A stretch of 64,000 nt of DNA, taken from contig RBKR01000005.1 of assembly GCA_004835665.1 (NCBI GenBank), positions 682,001-746,000 of the forward strand, in the 5' to 3' direction. Source of the DNA: Phoma sp. XZ068 (Eukaryota > Ascomycota > Dothideomycetes > Pleosporales > Didymellaceae). The notes below the pieces were generated by a model. It saw nothing but the letters and a program-made list of their open reading frames with translations. It had not been told where the DNA came from and made no database searches. Shown here one piece after another: positions 1 through 10,409 of this stretch (position 1 is its first letter; every line of letters begins with the position of its first letter). The position numbers and the translations under genes are program-made.

Positions 1-2
1 TA

Positions 3-1490
3 GAAGGAAATGGTCGGTCAGATGTAGAGTATGTTGCGCTAAGCCACTGTTGGGGGGATATGCCGCCCAACACTATACATTTGTAAGAAGCCCCGAAACA
101 AGCCATGAATAAGATCGTGTTGACCAAGGCTTAACTACAGCCTCTCTAAATGTGAGACAAACAATATAGATTCTTTGCGGCGTGGTGTCCAAATCGAGTT
201 GCTCCCCAAGCTTTATCGAGATGCCATTCATTTGACCAGGGCAATCAAAAAGAGGTAAGATCTTTAACGCTGCTCAGCTGGATAGCCAAGCTAATGGCCT
301 CAGGTACATCTGGATCGACTCGTTATGCATCATTCAAGACAGCAAAGAAGACTGGGCATTAGAATGCCAGCGGATGTCTGATATCTACTCTAACTGCTAC
401 TTGACAGTCTCCGCAATGTCCTACGAAAACAATTTGCGAGGATTTCAACACGTACGTGCTGTGGACGTGCCCCCACACTATCCGCTATGTCCACTGCCCG
501 GACATCCAGGAACGCACGTCTACGTACGATCCATGGTCGATCACAAGTCCAGAAATGATTACCTCAAATACAGAGGCTGGGCTTTTCAGGAACTTCTTCT
601 TTCTCCACGGGTACTTCATTTCACATCTACAGCTATGGCGTTTGAATGTGACACGAGCACAGTCCTCGAACGTGGCCCTGGAAGCGACTCGCTGTTCGGC
701 ATTGATACGGGGAAAACGACTTGTATACGCGGCGACCAATAGTCTTGGTAATGTTCGTACCAAGTACCACGACCGTTGGCTCCACCTCGTACAATCGTAT
801 TCACAGCTAGAGCTTACGTACAAAGCTGATCGACTGCCAGCCTTGTCCGGCATAGCATGCCTTGTAGCATCGAAAACAAATGATGCATACATCGCAGGGC
901 TGTGGAAGGACGATATGGCAGCAGGTTTGCTGTGGTATGTCTGGCCGTGCAAACCAGCGACACCCGTCTACATCGCTCCATCTTGGAGCTGGGCTTCCAC
1001 TACCTCGGTATGGACCTTAGATCCTGCACGGCGCCGTTATCTTGATTTGGAAATCATCGATGTGCATACCCAACTCTCGACAAGTAATCCATATGGAGAA
1101 GTCTCGGCTGCCTCCCTGATAGTATCTGGTCCATTAAAGCAATGTGCAACCACTGAGCTGATGAAAAAAGGTAACCGGTACTTTGCCCTGAAGGATAAGG
1201 ATCCGATTACTGTCCGTTTTGCTCTTGATAGTGGCCAGATCAAGTCCATCAAGTCGGAACATTTCTGGTGCTTGGACTGTACAACAGGAAAGGCCGAGGA
1301 TGTTGCAAAGGCTCGCAAAACACAGAGGAGAGAAACGTTCTTCCGCCCTCATGGCCTTGTGTTAGAGCGAATCGAGGACACGAGGCACCTATACAAACGC
1401 ATAGGAGCGTTTGAAGTTTTCGACATTGCCAAAAAAGATACGGATTGGTGCAAGAGCGGATTTGTAAAGACGAGAATTGAGATTATATGA
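3..1490 (+). CDS. HET-domain (heterokaryon incompatibility) protein, 5' partial, frame broken
   Basis: Protein of the fungal HET family, which is linked to non-self recognition and programmed cell death after hyphal fusion. The open frame enters from the left edge, so the 5' end is missing. Visible HET motifs are YVALSHCWG at 30-56, LPKLYRDAI at about 202, YIWIDSLCIIQD at about 305 and RGWAFQELLLSPRVLHF near 572. Two introns fit well: 83-140 (GTAAGA, CTTAAC, CAG) and 255-303 (GTAAGA, GCTAAT, CAG); they keep one frame to about 742. The C-terminal half (WLHLVQSYSQLEL, AGLWKDDMAAGLLWY, PSWSWAS) is in the next frame, 456-1490. Between about 640 and 745 the frame must shift by +1 and I find no good intron. 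This is a pseudogene, a sequencing indel or an odd intron. Family assignment is secure; integrity is not. Confidence 0.85.
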
Positions 1491-2082
1491 GAGGATCTTT
1501 TTGCCTCGACATAGTGCCTGAGTGAATTTTTGTTGGTGAGGATGTGATGTCTCCTGGAATATCCTCTCGAAGATAGCCGCTTTGTGCAGGCTTCTTAAAT
1601 AATGAGTTTAGGAGGAGGCTTTGGTAGAACTCAGGCCGCAATTAAACGAAAGACGCCAGACGCCAGGCAACCCGATGATGCTTTGAAACTTGATGGCGCA
1701 TCTTGGGAGGATCTGATGGCACTGAACCGAAGCCAACTAGAAGAACTAGACGTCATTATCGGGTCTTTCGTCGAGCAGGCGCTCGCGAAATCTATGTTGC
1801 TATAATGCGCTCGGTCTATTCATGGAGGTGAGAGATACTGAGCTGAAAGTACCCTGCAAGAATTGCTAGGGAAAGTTGGATTGAATATAATGACTCGGCC
1901 GTATCACCCATCCAGAACCATGCTCATAATCGAACAGCGCTAGGAATTATGAAACTGCAGATTTTAGAGAGTGCGTGGGATACAGGCAGTTTGAATGTAG
2001 TTGGAACTGTCAGTTGTCCCAAGGTCTGATCAAGATAATGATAATAAGCCCACGAGACTAGATTAATGCAACCGTTCCTGTC
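1491..2082. other. Intergenic, 592 bp
   Basis: Space between the HET gene and the convergent 3' end of the lactate dehydrogenase-like gene. It holds a 67-codon ORF at 1602-1805 with no recognisable domain. No other signal seen. Confidence 0.5.
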
Positions 2083-3567
2083 TTACAGCTTTGCCTTCTT
2101 AACCGAAAGCTCGTCATCAATCAAACGGAAGACTTTGTCAGGGTTAAGTATCCCTCTCGGATCCAGTGCACTCTTGATTCTCCTCATGGCATTGATTCCT
2201 TCGAGCCCAACTTCATCGACCAGCGCATCCCTCTGCTTGAGTCCTACGCCATGCTCTCCTGTAACCGTTCCCTCTAAACTCAGTGCTAGCTTTGCTACCT
2301 TTCTAAGCACTTCATCAACTCTCGGCTTATCGGCTGCGGGGCAGATGATCGATGAGTGTACATTTCCATCACCCACATGGCCTACATTGGCACAAAACCA
2401 GGGGTTCTTGGATCCCGAACTTGGAGCTTGGTTGGCTGCATTTGCTTCTTGGATAAGCTTCTGCGTCCCTTCAACGAGCGCAGCAAGGTTTGAGATTGGG
2501 ACCGCGCAATCGGAGTGCATGAACAGGTCTGTGGGATCCTTCTTCATTGCAACGAGGGCATTGCCAATGCATTTCCGTGCGCCCCAAAGGATATCAATGC
2601 GCGCCTGGTCAGAAGTGACTTCGTATTTCAGAGCCAGTTTCTTTTCGCACTGCAATCTAACTGTCTCGATCTGGTCCTTGACTACTTGGAGTGACGGGCC
2701 GGCAAACTTGAGCCACAGGGTTGGCTTCTCAGCCAGCTCTACGCGTGCAAGCTTCGAGTGGTTCACCGCATATATTTGTGGACCGTCTGCCAATTCCAGA
2801 GCTTCCAGCTGATGTCCGGCCTTCTGCAGTGCAACTACGATATCGACACCTTGCTGAAACGTGTCGAATGTGACAAGCCCAACGTGAAGGTTTTGCGGCA
2901 GTACAGCGAGTTTGAGTGTTGCTTCTGTTACCAGAGCTAGGGTACCTTCCGACCCAATGACGAGGTGGGTGAGATCGTACCCAGCAGCTGACTTTCTCGG
3001 GCGGCGATGCGTCTTGACAATCGTTCCATCCGCAAGCACTGCAGTCAAAGAGATGACCCACTCCTTCATCGTCCCATAACGATATGCGTTTGTGCCCGAA
3101 CAGCTCATTGCGATCATGCCGCCTATGCTCGCGCCTGGCGCCGGGTCTACAGGAAAGAAGATGCCTTTTTCTTTCAACTGCTCATTTAAGTCCACCCAGC
3201 CTAAGCCAGGCTGCACTACGACGTCGAGATCATCTTCATGCAAAGCGATGATGTTCCTCATTCTCTCGAAGCTGATGCATATCCCGCCTCTTGTTGATGT
3301 CAACGCGCCGCCGAAACTCGTGCCACCTGAGAATGAAGTGACAGCCACACGGCGCTCGTTGCATGCTTTCAGAATAATAGATACATCTTGCGTTGACTTT
3401 GGGAAGAAAACAATGACCGGTGTTTCATCCTCTGATACCGGCGAATGCGCTGTGTTGGCTTTGGAGTTGCGGACGGATGGGTCAATCGAGTATTCGACGT
3501 GTTGTGTACTGATCTCGGAAATCAGACTTTCAATAACCTCCTTCGATTTGTTGTATTGGTATGACAT
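2083..3567 (-). CDS. D-lactate dehydrogenase-like FAD-linked oxidase with C-terminal AKL
   Basis: FAD-linked oxidoreductase of the D-lactate dehydrogenase (cytochrome)/2-hydroxyacid dehydrogenase family, 494 aa in one exon. The N-terminal FAD-binding (PCMH-type) half contains the glycine-rich stretch SFSGGTSFGG at about residues 78-87, then GASIGGMIAMSCSGTNAYRYG and VIGSEGTLALVTEATLKL. The C-terminal FAD-oxidase half contains GHVGDGNVHSS and GTVTGEHGVGLKQRD, which carry the conserved metal/FAD-contacting His residues. Family members usually oxidise D-lactate to pyruvate in mitochondria. Here the N-terminus (MSYQYNKSKEVIESL) does not look like a mitochondrial presequence, while the last three residues are A-K-L, a type 1 peroxisomal signal. 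Location in peroxisomes is therefore inferred. The substrate could also be another 2-hydroxyacid such as glycolate. Confidence 0.9.
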   Translation of the reverse strand: MSYQYNKSKEVIESLISEISTQHVEYSIDPSVRNSKANTAHSPVSEDETPVIVFFPKSTQDVSIILKACNERRVAVTSFSGGTSFGGALTSTRGGICISFERMRNIIALHEDDLDVVVQPGLGWVDLNEQLKEKGIFFPVDPAPGASIGGMIAMSCSGTNAYRYGTMKEWVISLTAVLADGTIVKTHRRPRKSAAGYDLTHLVIGSEGTLALVTEATLKLAVLPQNLHVGLVTFDTFQQGVDIVVALQKAGHQLEALELADGPQIYAVNHSKLARVELAEKPTLWLKFAGPSLQVVKDQIETVRLQCEKKLALKYEVTSDQARIDILWGARKCIGNALVAMKKDPTDLFMHSDCAVPISNLAALVEGTQKLIQEANAANQAPSSGSKNPWFCANVGHVGDGNVHSSIICPAADKPRVDEVLRKVAKLALSLEGTVTGEHGVGLKQRDALVDEVGLEGINAMRRIKSALDPRGILNPDKVFRLIDDELSVKKAKL

Positions 3568-4177
3568 TGCTGGAATCTGTAATTATTGTCGAGAAGCTGA
3601 TTGAGTGGCCATAAGATGATATGAGTGATGAAGCAAGTGATCGAAGCAAGAGTCCAAGGTAGCAATTGCCGAGTCCAAATACGCTAACCCCAAGTTGTCT
3701 TGAACGTGCCATCAGCATTGTAATGGACCGCACCAATCCTGTAGTATCCTTAGGCAAGCGGTATATAGGCAATTGCAAGGAGCCCACTCTAGCAAAGTTG
3801 ACACGTACAGACGCAAGTGATAGTGGCATCATGCAATGTTGCTACGGAACCGGAACAGGTGACTGTGTTCATTCCGGCTTTCCGATTCTTGACTCCAGGG
3901 TGTCAAACATTCCTTAGTTGAAGGTGACTAAGATATATATGCTAGATCAAGAGGATATACTAATATTACAAGAATTTTGAGGGATATCATAGAAGAGCAA
4001 GATAGGAAAAGATGAGTGAAACGGATATCCGACCCAGATAACCTCAACCGTCCTACGTCATCTTACAACTCGAATGGCGCTCTATGCAAGGTGCCTAGGT
4101 CGAAGTAGATGGTGATCCATCATAATTAGTACGCCCGATTTCCAACAAGGTATCAATAAGACGAAAGAAACATTAAA
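3568..4177. other. Intergenic, 610 bp; promoter of the flavoprotein gene
   Basis: Upstream of the minus-strand flavoprotein gene and downstream of the next minus-strand gene. It includes a short AT-rich stretch (about 3925-3980). Small ORFs here have no recognisable content. Confidence 0.5.
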
Positions 4178-7100
4178 TCATGGCAAATCACCGTACGTCC
4201 TCTCCTTGTTCTTCCTCCAGAACTTGATGTTGCTGCTCTTCTTCTTCTCCTCTTCCTTCCTGGCACTAGGGGGAGGTCCCGTGGGTTCGGGCGGCCCAGA
4301 GTTGCGTAAAAAGTCAGCGAGTTCGCTGGTTGCCGTCCGATTAGCACGCACATCTCCCACTACAGGCGCGCGCACTGCAACCCTGGGCTTGTGGGCGCGC
4401 GTAGTTTCTGCGCCACTCGAAGACGGGAAGCCCATGGGTGGTGCGGCACCGTTACCAACACCATTGCTACGCGTTGCGGTGGCTGAAGATGAGAGGGAAG
4501 AGTTCGAATTATTGGCTCGCGCCTTAGCCGCCGCAATCGTCTCTTGGCTAAGTACGAATGGCTGGGGTTTGGAAGCGGATGGCCCAGACGGCGGCTCCGT
4601 TTCGTTGAGGAAATCCATGAGACTCTCCTGTCTCGGCGCAGACGGCTTGTTTGAGGGAGGAAGAGCAGTTAGCTGGTCTTCATCCTCGTCGTCCTCGTCC
4701 GAGAGGTCGATTGCATAGGGGTCCTTGATGCGTCTGCGAGTGCGGGTAATCACAGGCTCCGAGCTTGAGGTCATGCTGCCAGACAGGTTCTGTGGGGTAC
4801 TTGAGTAAGCAGGCTGCACTACACTTGGGGGAGGAATGAGTCCAGTTCTTGAGTTGGAAGTCTGGATCGAATGCTGCGAGTTGAGCGTGGAAGCCTTGGA
4901 GCCGTAAGCTGATTCAACATTGGCATGGTCTCCCAGCATGTTGTCGAATTGATCCGAATCAACTGTTGTGCGGAACGGAGCAACAGATCGTGGTATCCTG
5001 GGCTGTCCGTCTGGGTCATTCGGTGGCCCTTGACGAATGAAGTCTATCAAGTCATCGTTACCGGTGCTGAGGCCAGCCGGGCTGCGTGGCTCCATGTTAA
5101 CACGAGGTCTCAGTGATGGTCCATCTATGACGCGAGAGCCGGAACGCTTGGTAGATAGCCTCCGTCCAATGGAACTGGAAGAGCCATTTGTCGGTTTCAT
5201 GCCATTGCCACTAATATTGACGAAAGGCTGTATAGTTTTCTCTTGGCTTGGTGAAGGGCCAGTCGATCTAATGAAGTCGGCGAAGTCTCGCATGGATTCT
5301 GATTCGATACGTGGCTCCCTAGCAAGCGGCCTTGTAATGACCTTTCGGCTTGGTGAAGGCTTGTGGTTGGGAACTCCAGGACCCCTGCCCTTGCTGGTGG
5401 GCTTAGCGGGGAGCGCGTTGGCACCGAACGAATTGTCTTTGTCGGCATCGACGCGAGGATAAACTGTTACCGCAGTGGTAGGGCGCGCAGGCTCTGCTTT
5501 GCGGACAACGGGCGACTCCTAGCAACGTTAGTATGGCCAATAACACGCAGGAGCATAATACTTACATCCAGAGCACGCATGTTTTCAGGTGTCAAAGTGT
5601 ACTTAACAGTCTCTTTGCCCTGCACAAGCTCCTCAAACTGACGTTCCTTGTCTTCTTCGGACATACGTCCACCGATATTCCGAAGCAGCTGAGGATCAGA
5701 GTCGGGAGCGCTCGGCAGGCGAGAAATACTTCCGGACTTCTTGGACGAGGTTGATCCTACACGCTTGACGCTTGTCCTCTCGACAATCGAACCACCTGCT
5801 GCAGACTGGGAGCGCAAAGACTCCTCCGTAGAACGACGAGGAACTTGTCGCTCGGCCATTGTTACGGCAACATCTCGAGCAAGATGAGGGCTCTGCGTAC
5901 GACTTCGATTGCTGAAGGTTGGGCTCTTTCGTTGGGCTGTCTGCTCACTTGCAACCACCTGCTGAGGCTTGTAGTACTCGACCTCTTGCAGGGAGGGCAA
6001 AGATGTGCGTCCTGATGTTGGAGGAGTCGCATCCCGTCTGCGATTTGGGCTCGTGGTGCCTGCGGCAGCGGCTGAACCTGCAACACTACCGGTGTTGGGA
6101 CTAGCACGTTTGAGGCTCTCGTTGCGTGCAACAGAGCGCTCAGGTACTGTGGGCTTCGAGTCGGGTGTGGGTGTATTGCGTGACGGTACGGACCGAGGCG
6201 TAGGCTGCACTTCAACATATCCACCCTGTGCTGGCACGACCTTCGCTCGCTCAGACCATGGCTCGACAGAAGGGGTCGGTGATGATCGAATGGGCACGTT
6301 TGACGTTTTCGCCACGCCAATAGCCTGAGGGCCTTCGACGTCTTCGTCATCAGAGTGATCGTCAAGGTAGGATCTCGCTTCAGCATGAATTGACGCCCTT
6401 GGTGTTGCTGTGGGAGTTTCCCGCGGAGACTTGAGGCTGCTGCTTCTCGTGGAGAAAGTGCGCACAATGCCTGGTGGGCCGCTCCTTCCAATCGACATCC
6501 TCTTGGACTGCAAGACCTTCGGCTCGACATCGTAAGAATCTGAGGTAGTTGACTTCACCGAGGTGGGGGTATCAGGCTCTACACCAGCTTTCTCCAAGCT
6601 ACTAGTTTTGACCACATTGCGCTCACTCTTCGGAGTGGTGGGCTTAGCAGGGGGCAACATAGTGTCATCGGTGTGATCATCGCCCTTTTGTTGCGGAAGA
6701 ACAGGCTCTACGTTGTTCTCGTCGAGGGTGTAAGAATCGCGACTGAAGTTACTCGTCATTGGAGTTTCGAAAGGCGTCTCGATGTGGTCAACCTCGTCAT
6801 TCATTTGGGACCGTGGAGGCACAGCGAAAGGTAGCGCTTCTGGGCCAGGCATCGATGATGGTCGATCCTTGTTGTTGTGTCGTCGGCGGAAGTCTTCGAC
6901 CGGCGCAAGCACAATGGCACTGCTCGGCCGTTGGGGTCGCGGTACTGGCGTTTGTGTGCCACTGCTCTCTGCGTCCTCATAGGTCCGAGCTAGACCAGGC
7001 ACCTCGATCTCATCGATATCCCTCGCCCCCATCGGTAGTGGTATGTTAGCTGCGATTTCTGTCTCGGTAGGAGCACGCTCAGAGACCGGGGTCGGCTGGG

Positions 7101-8199
7101 AACGGTAGAAGTCGTCCGCAGTAGCGTGGCTGCTTCCCCGTCGGTGGAGGCTCGTGTAGCTCGAGTGAGGACGGATGCCGCGATTTGGTGAGAGCGGCTG
7201 TAGAGAGGATCGTACGCGTTTCCTCCAAGTCCTCCACAACCGGCCAAGGGCTGAGTTCAGGGCAATCTTTTCTACATCAGGCTCCTCGATCACCAATCGC
7301 TCCAAAGCCCCTTCCTCAGTCTCCTCCGAGTGCTGAGACTTCTTTGCTCTCGACGCCATGCGAGCATATGCTGCCTGTCCTGCAACCAACAGGGTCTGCT
7401 CGGCGACATACTCTACAACAGACGTGAGGAAAATCGCAGAAGCCCACGACACAAGGCCAGCTTCGTCGTCATCGTCATCGTCCATGCTCAATCCACGCTC
7501 CTGCTGAACGTACTTCTCCTCGTCCTCATCTTCCATCTCGCCCAAACGTGTGTAGACCATTATCCGTAAACGTGTGCGCTTCCAAACTTTCTCGACATCC
7601 CAGCGATCGATCGCTCTCCCACCATCGGCCGAGGATATCTCCTCTTCATCATCACCGGATAGCAGTCCCTGGAGCTCTTCGTCGGCGGCTTCGGCTGCTT
7701 CACGAGCTAGACGCGGCTTCAGTACGTCGGAGATAGCTGGTCGGATGGCGGTAAGGGAGGGCGAGCGCGCGGTGGACAGAAAGGCAAAAAGTAAGTGGTC
7801 GAGGAAGCCATTGAGCAGAGAGAGAGCTTGTTCCGAGAAAACGGCGTTCTCCAACTCTTCGTGTTCGGAGTCGGTTTGGGGCAATTGCGCATTGTGGTTG
7901 TCCGTGACCATCTGCGACGCGACTGAGGCAGCGATGTACGCCGGCGGCGGTCGAACCGTGGTGGGCATCTGAAAGGTCACAGAGCTCGCGACTGAAGGAC
8001 GGTCGCTCGAGAAGCTCGGCGCGATGCTCGAACGCCGAGACATCATGTCGCCCGTCTCAGAAGAGGTATGGCGATGCATGGAGGGCGAGGGCGCCATTGC
8101 AGGTCGTATTTCGTCCAGGCTCGCTCGACGGTCGCTAGACATGGGCGCGACCCAAGGATGATGATGTGCAGCTGATGGCTCCGCAAAGCTAAGGGGCAC
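4178..8199 (-). CDS. Large disordered Ser/Pro-rich protein with four DF(I/L) motif copies
   Basis: Two exons, 8199-5566 and 5518-4178, encode about 1324 aa. The intron 5519-5565 is textbook (GTAAGT, TACTAAC, CTAG). Residues about 115-300 are the only folded-looking part: helices around LSLLNGFLDHLLFAFLS and FLTSVVEYVAEQTLLVAGQ. The second resembles the long helix of histone H2A (EYL..E.LELAGNAA), an impression only. The rest is acidic or Ser/Thr/Pro-rich, with many phosphorylation-type contexts. The C-terminal 450 residues carry four spaced copies of a motif of the form D/E-x-x-x-DF-(I/L)-(R/N)-x-(S/T/G/E)-x-P: FADFIRSTGPSP, LIDFIRQGPPND, LMDFLNETEPPS and LADFLRNSGPPE. The protein ends in a Lys-rich tail. 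I do not recognise a named family. Repeated short motifs suggest a scaffold binding one partner several times. Confidence 0.75.
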
Positions 8200-10070
8200 C
8201 CTGCAGCGTGAAGCTTGACGAATAAAAAGGAGTGACGGAAGCGCTAGACAACGTCTCTAGGCAAGCTAGCGGTAACGCAGGTACAATTAGCGGTTCATTG
8301 CTGTTGTTCGTGTTGCTGAATGGGTACATGAGTGTAAGGAAGAAGAAACACGGGGCGTAGGACGATAAATGCTCGAGGTGGGCTGAGCGACGAGATTGTG
8401 AGATGGTACCCCAGACGTCGATCGGTGGTTCGCGGCCGAGATGTTTTCAGGAGCTAACAACGGCAGAGCACGTTCAGCAGCCGAATACCAAGGACGGAGA
8501 ATAAATACGACGCAGCTTTTTCGCGGACAAACGCCTCTTCTTCATAATATTGTCCAAGCTTTGTCCGCGACTCGGGAAGATTATCTGGTGTTCCTGGTAC
8601 AACATGTCGTACACTCTGCTGTCGCAACACCCGTGGTGGCCCCGCTAGGTTTCAAGACACTTCTTCTTCAGCTGCAGCGTTCAGCCACCCTTCATGTACC
8701 ATGGTAGACAGCAGCGGTGCAGTTCACGTGGAACATGTTGTGCTCGTTCTAGCTGCTATTCACCAATGACACATGCCGTGTTCTAGAGTGTCTCCTGAGT
8801 CAAGGCCTTTCAAGAAGTCTGGTTCGCCGGACGAAAGCAGCTGACGGCCACTCAGCTGCTTTGCTCAGGTCCGCAGTCGATAGAATAGCTACATTAGGTC
8901 GCACCAGGAGGCTTGCTAGCTGTTTCGCTTTGCACACAGCGACGTCAAAAGCAACACTACGCCTCCCTGACAATTGCTTCCTAGTACTTACAACAGAACA
9001 AACACTTTCTATGTCACCAAGCTGCTAACATATTATGAGTTTGGTAAAAGATACATTTATTGATGCCAGCATTATTGTTTTAGTTCTCAATTATGCAGAA
9101 CAACAACTGTCTGCATTCTTCGTGCAGTTCGGCGACACTCTCAGGGGTAACGAGCGATCGGCAAATATTGCAAATTGATCACATATCAGATGGGCTACAA
9201 GAGAACACCTACTAGACAGTTGCATAATCCAGCAACTCATACCCTTCGGATCTTCCTTTGTTAGGTTTGATCGGCTCTCTGGACCTTGGGAGGGCCTGGT
9301 GGGCAAATATCACAACAGGAATATCGTTGTGTCATCAAAGTTGTACAAATATCGAGCAGGCACGTGGGTTGTAGCCATTTGTCTGATCTTCGCATAGCCG
9401 TCTTCGTATGTGTAGCATCTGCGTTGTCGAGTATTAGCATTTGACGAACTCGATTCATGAGTGCAGAACGGCTGAGTCGTATTGATCATTCAGCTACCGG
9501 CAGCCATAGGTGGCCACTTTAGTGCGAGACAAAACGTCTAAATTAAATGAGACGAGACCAAAAGAGGACTTTCATTCTATATACTCTTCTTAGATGTCGC
9601 TGATGCTCCGCATCGACTAGGTGAGTTGCCATTACCCCATAGGATGTTGCTGATTGGCCAGGTGCTTGCCATGTGGCCCATGAGCGCTTTCCATTCCCCT
9701 CATCGTCTGCAACCTCACCTCACCTTTCAATTTTCCTTGCTTTGAATGATTGACTGTATTCTCCCATCACTGTAGGCTTCTTCAGATACGTGGCTGCTCG
9801 CCTCGAGCAAGAGCAAGACGACGTGATCAAGTTGTGAATCATGGCTTGAAGCTTGGTCTGTGCGCGCTCAACTCTTCAGAGAAGTATGTGTACAGCAACG
9901 ATCTCGGACGCTGCGGCTGACCCGGGAAAGTAGGTGATGCGTGCTTTGACGGTGCTATCATTGGGATTGATTACTCCGCATGTTGTTTGACGCTCATCGC
10001 ACGCTGCGCTGGTGACGAGAGAGCCGCCAATACGTCCAGCAATCCTGCCATCTGTGTCGACCTGCCCAAC
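8200..10070. other. Gene-poor region, left part
   Basis: Left part of a 5.6-kb gene-poor stretch between the large disordered-protein gene and glutamine synthetase. It includes the upstream region of the former (TATA-poor) and scattered CCAAT-type sites (for example near 9650). The small ORFs (8441-8707 and others) show no family signal. I see no tRNA, rRNA or transposon end. Confidence 0.45.
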
Positions 10071-10409
10071 TCATGAGCACGTAATATTGTTGTACGGAGC
10101 AGCCAATGTACTATCAACACGGAGGGCTGGCTGCCCCAGCCTGATTCCTCTTTGTTGCAAACGCTCCTCTACTTTTGCCCAGCCCGCTGTGCTGACGTGC
10201 CCGAACGGCTTCCAGTCATCCCCTCTTGCAAGTTGGTATATGCACTGCGAACATGGCTCGCTACTGTTGACCGACCCAATGTTCTCGGTGTAGAGGCAAG
10301 GAGTAGAGCAACCGTCGATGATGTGAGCTCGGCAACAAGGCGCTCCAACGATGCGCTCACGACCCCAGTGCGAACAAGGTCGATGATATACGTGCTCGGT
10401 ATGGCACAT
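10071..10409 (-). CDS. Small Cys/His-rich hypothetical protein
   Basis: An ORF of 112 aa from an ATG at 10409. The N-terminal half is dense in Cys and His: MCHTEHVYHRPCSHWG, then GAPCCRAH, DGCSTPC and SEPCSQC at roughly residues 1-52. The pattern C-x(9)-C-x(11)-CC-x(7)-C-x(3)-C-x(11)-C-x(2)-C looks like a small metal-binding or disulfide fold rather than chance. The C-terminal half is a plain, partly helical tail. There is no signal peptide, so a zinc-binding intracellular protein is more likely than a secreted one. I recall similar short PC.HWG-type proteins in Dothideomycetes but cannot name a family. Expression is unproven, and it lies isolated in a gene-poor stretch. Confidence 0.45.
   Translation of the reverse strand: MCHTEHVYHRPCSHWGRERIVGAPCCRAHIIDGCSTPCLYTENIGSVNSSEPCSQCIYQLARGDDWKPFGHVSTAGWAKVEERLQQRGIRLGQPALRVDSTLAAPYNNITCS

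Noticed and set aside
1602..1805. 67-codon ORF after the HET gene
   Set aside because: Too short, no motif, no splice context; could be a remnant but cannot be supported.
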